From Limnoperna fortunei (taxonomy: Eukaryota; Mollusca; Bivalvia; Mytilida; Modiolidae), in contig OX104114.1 of the NCBI GenBank assembly GCA_944474755.1, forward strand, positions 28,419,220-28,483,219: a DNA stretch of 64,000 nucleotides, in the 5' to 3' direction. The position numbers were made by a program, and so were the translations under genes. Within the stretch, counting starts at the first letter, position 1. Every line of letters starts with the position of its first letter. The notes under the pieces were generated by a model. The model was given only the letters and a program-made list of their open reading frames with translations. It was not told the origin of the DNA and made no database searches. Below are positions 63,300-64,000 of this stretch, in pieces.

Positions 63300-63760
63300 C
63301 ACATAGATTCTGGACCCGTCGAAAAAATTTTGGGTTTAAAATGAGAATAAGTTTTTTTTTCTTTTTTATTTAAATCATTGAAATTTTATATTCTTTCATT
63401 AGTTCAGAAGAATAATTTTGCTTTTTTATGACAGTAGAAGAAGAAGTGTGTTTCATCTTCAATTTCTTGAAAGTAACAGAAATTACAAAGTCGAGATCCT
63501 CGGGATATTGTTTATATAGGCCGGACTCAATTTCTAAGGAATTATCACTTATCCGGAATTTTGTTATTAGTTTCCTATGTTTAAAGTTTTTGCAGGATAA
63601 ATAAAGTTCTGGTTTTAAGGCTAGCTTCAAGTCTTTATACAAGAATAATTTATTTTGATCATTCAACTTGTATATTTTATTAGTAAAGAGTGTTATAATA
63701 TCTATACAAATCCGATTTAATTACCAATAATTTATTTCCCAGAGTGATTTTTTCGGATGT
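63300..63760 (-). pseudogene. Decayed C-terminal end of a LINE ORF2
   Basis: On the minus strand the open frame encodes KHRKLITKFRISDNSLEIES and then, after a one-base frameshift, RLCNFCYFQEIEDETHFFFY followed by CHKKAKLFF and a stop. The FRISDxxLEIExG block and the RLCxxC..EDExHFxxxC zinc motif are typical of the C-terminus of several metazoan LINE reverse transcriptases. Frame continuity extends upstream into NTLFTNKIYKLND. The frameshift shows it is inactive; the rest lies beyond the window or is lost. Confidence 0.6.
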
Positions 63761-64000
63761 TGGTGAATTTCATTTGTTATATTTTTTCCGTCCTCATAAG
63801 AATGTCTTTAGTTAGAAAACTTCGTAAAACTAACAATAATATAACCTTGCGTTATTTCTAACATATATAGGAGGTACGCTGTACATGATAATAAGAATGG
63901 CAAAATAAAAATGCCGATACCTCTTTAAAAATGCTGTTATGGCTCTCCGTATATTTTATTTTTAAAGCGCGGACCTGATAGAAAAACATACTGGTAGACG

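Overview
The window is AT-rich animal DNA, most likely from a bivalve mollusc. The protein-coding content is one intron-rich gene in which every intron is GT-AG. The repeats include tRNA-derived SINEs with a molluscan-type tail and several short interspersed families of a kind I associate with bivalve genomes. The species cannot be named from the sequence.

Bases 1-34805 (+ strand) hold the 3' part of a histone H3K9 methyltransferase of the EHMT (G9a/GLP) family. I assembled 21 exons by hand, all joining in frame and totalling 2814 nt: 937 residues plus a TAG stop. The first exon is open at its 5' end, so the true start lies upstream of the window. In order the protein has an acidic Ser/Thr/Pro-rich stretch, the EHMT cysteine-rich RING-like domain, about seven to eight ankyrin repeats with the H3K9me1/2-binding aromatic cage, then pre-SET, SET and post-SET. 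One protein therefore carries both the reader and the writer of H3K9 methylation.

The introns are crowded with repeats. Six families (called A, B, C, E, F and G here) differ in sequence. All start, next to a T-run, with a short terminal palindrome, and the five with visible 3' ends also end in a small hairpin; four have internal tandem monomers. This resembles non-autonomous Helitron/Helentron (HINE-type) elements. Every copy I found lies in the same orientation as the gene. Family E carries 146-bp monomers, each with a nuclear-receptor-like TGACCTTGACCTC site, and one E copy is split by a 689-bp hAT-like element with an 8-bp target-site duplication. Other intronic items are a 27-bp minisatellite, a TTAA-ended MITE, a strong 39-bp-arm foldback, and a triplicated exon-15/donor segment.

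Bases 34806-64000 contain no gene I can recognise. They hold a large family A copy with a dimeric 165-bp repeat, several SINEs in both orientations, a 456-bp MITE with poly-G/poly-C terminal inverted repeats and a perfect 8-bp target-site duplication, a 4.4-kb satellite array with two related monomer classes (61 and 59 bp), a decayed Tc1-like transposase, two decayed LINE fragments, small minisatellites, and one possible orphan exon near 45.7 kb. All repeat identifications are by eye, without alignment or database search.
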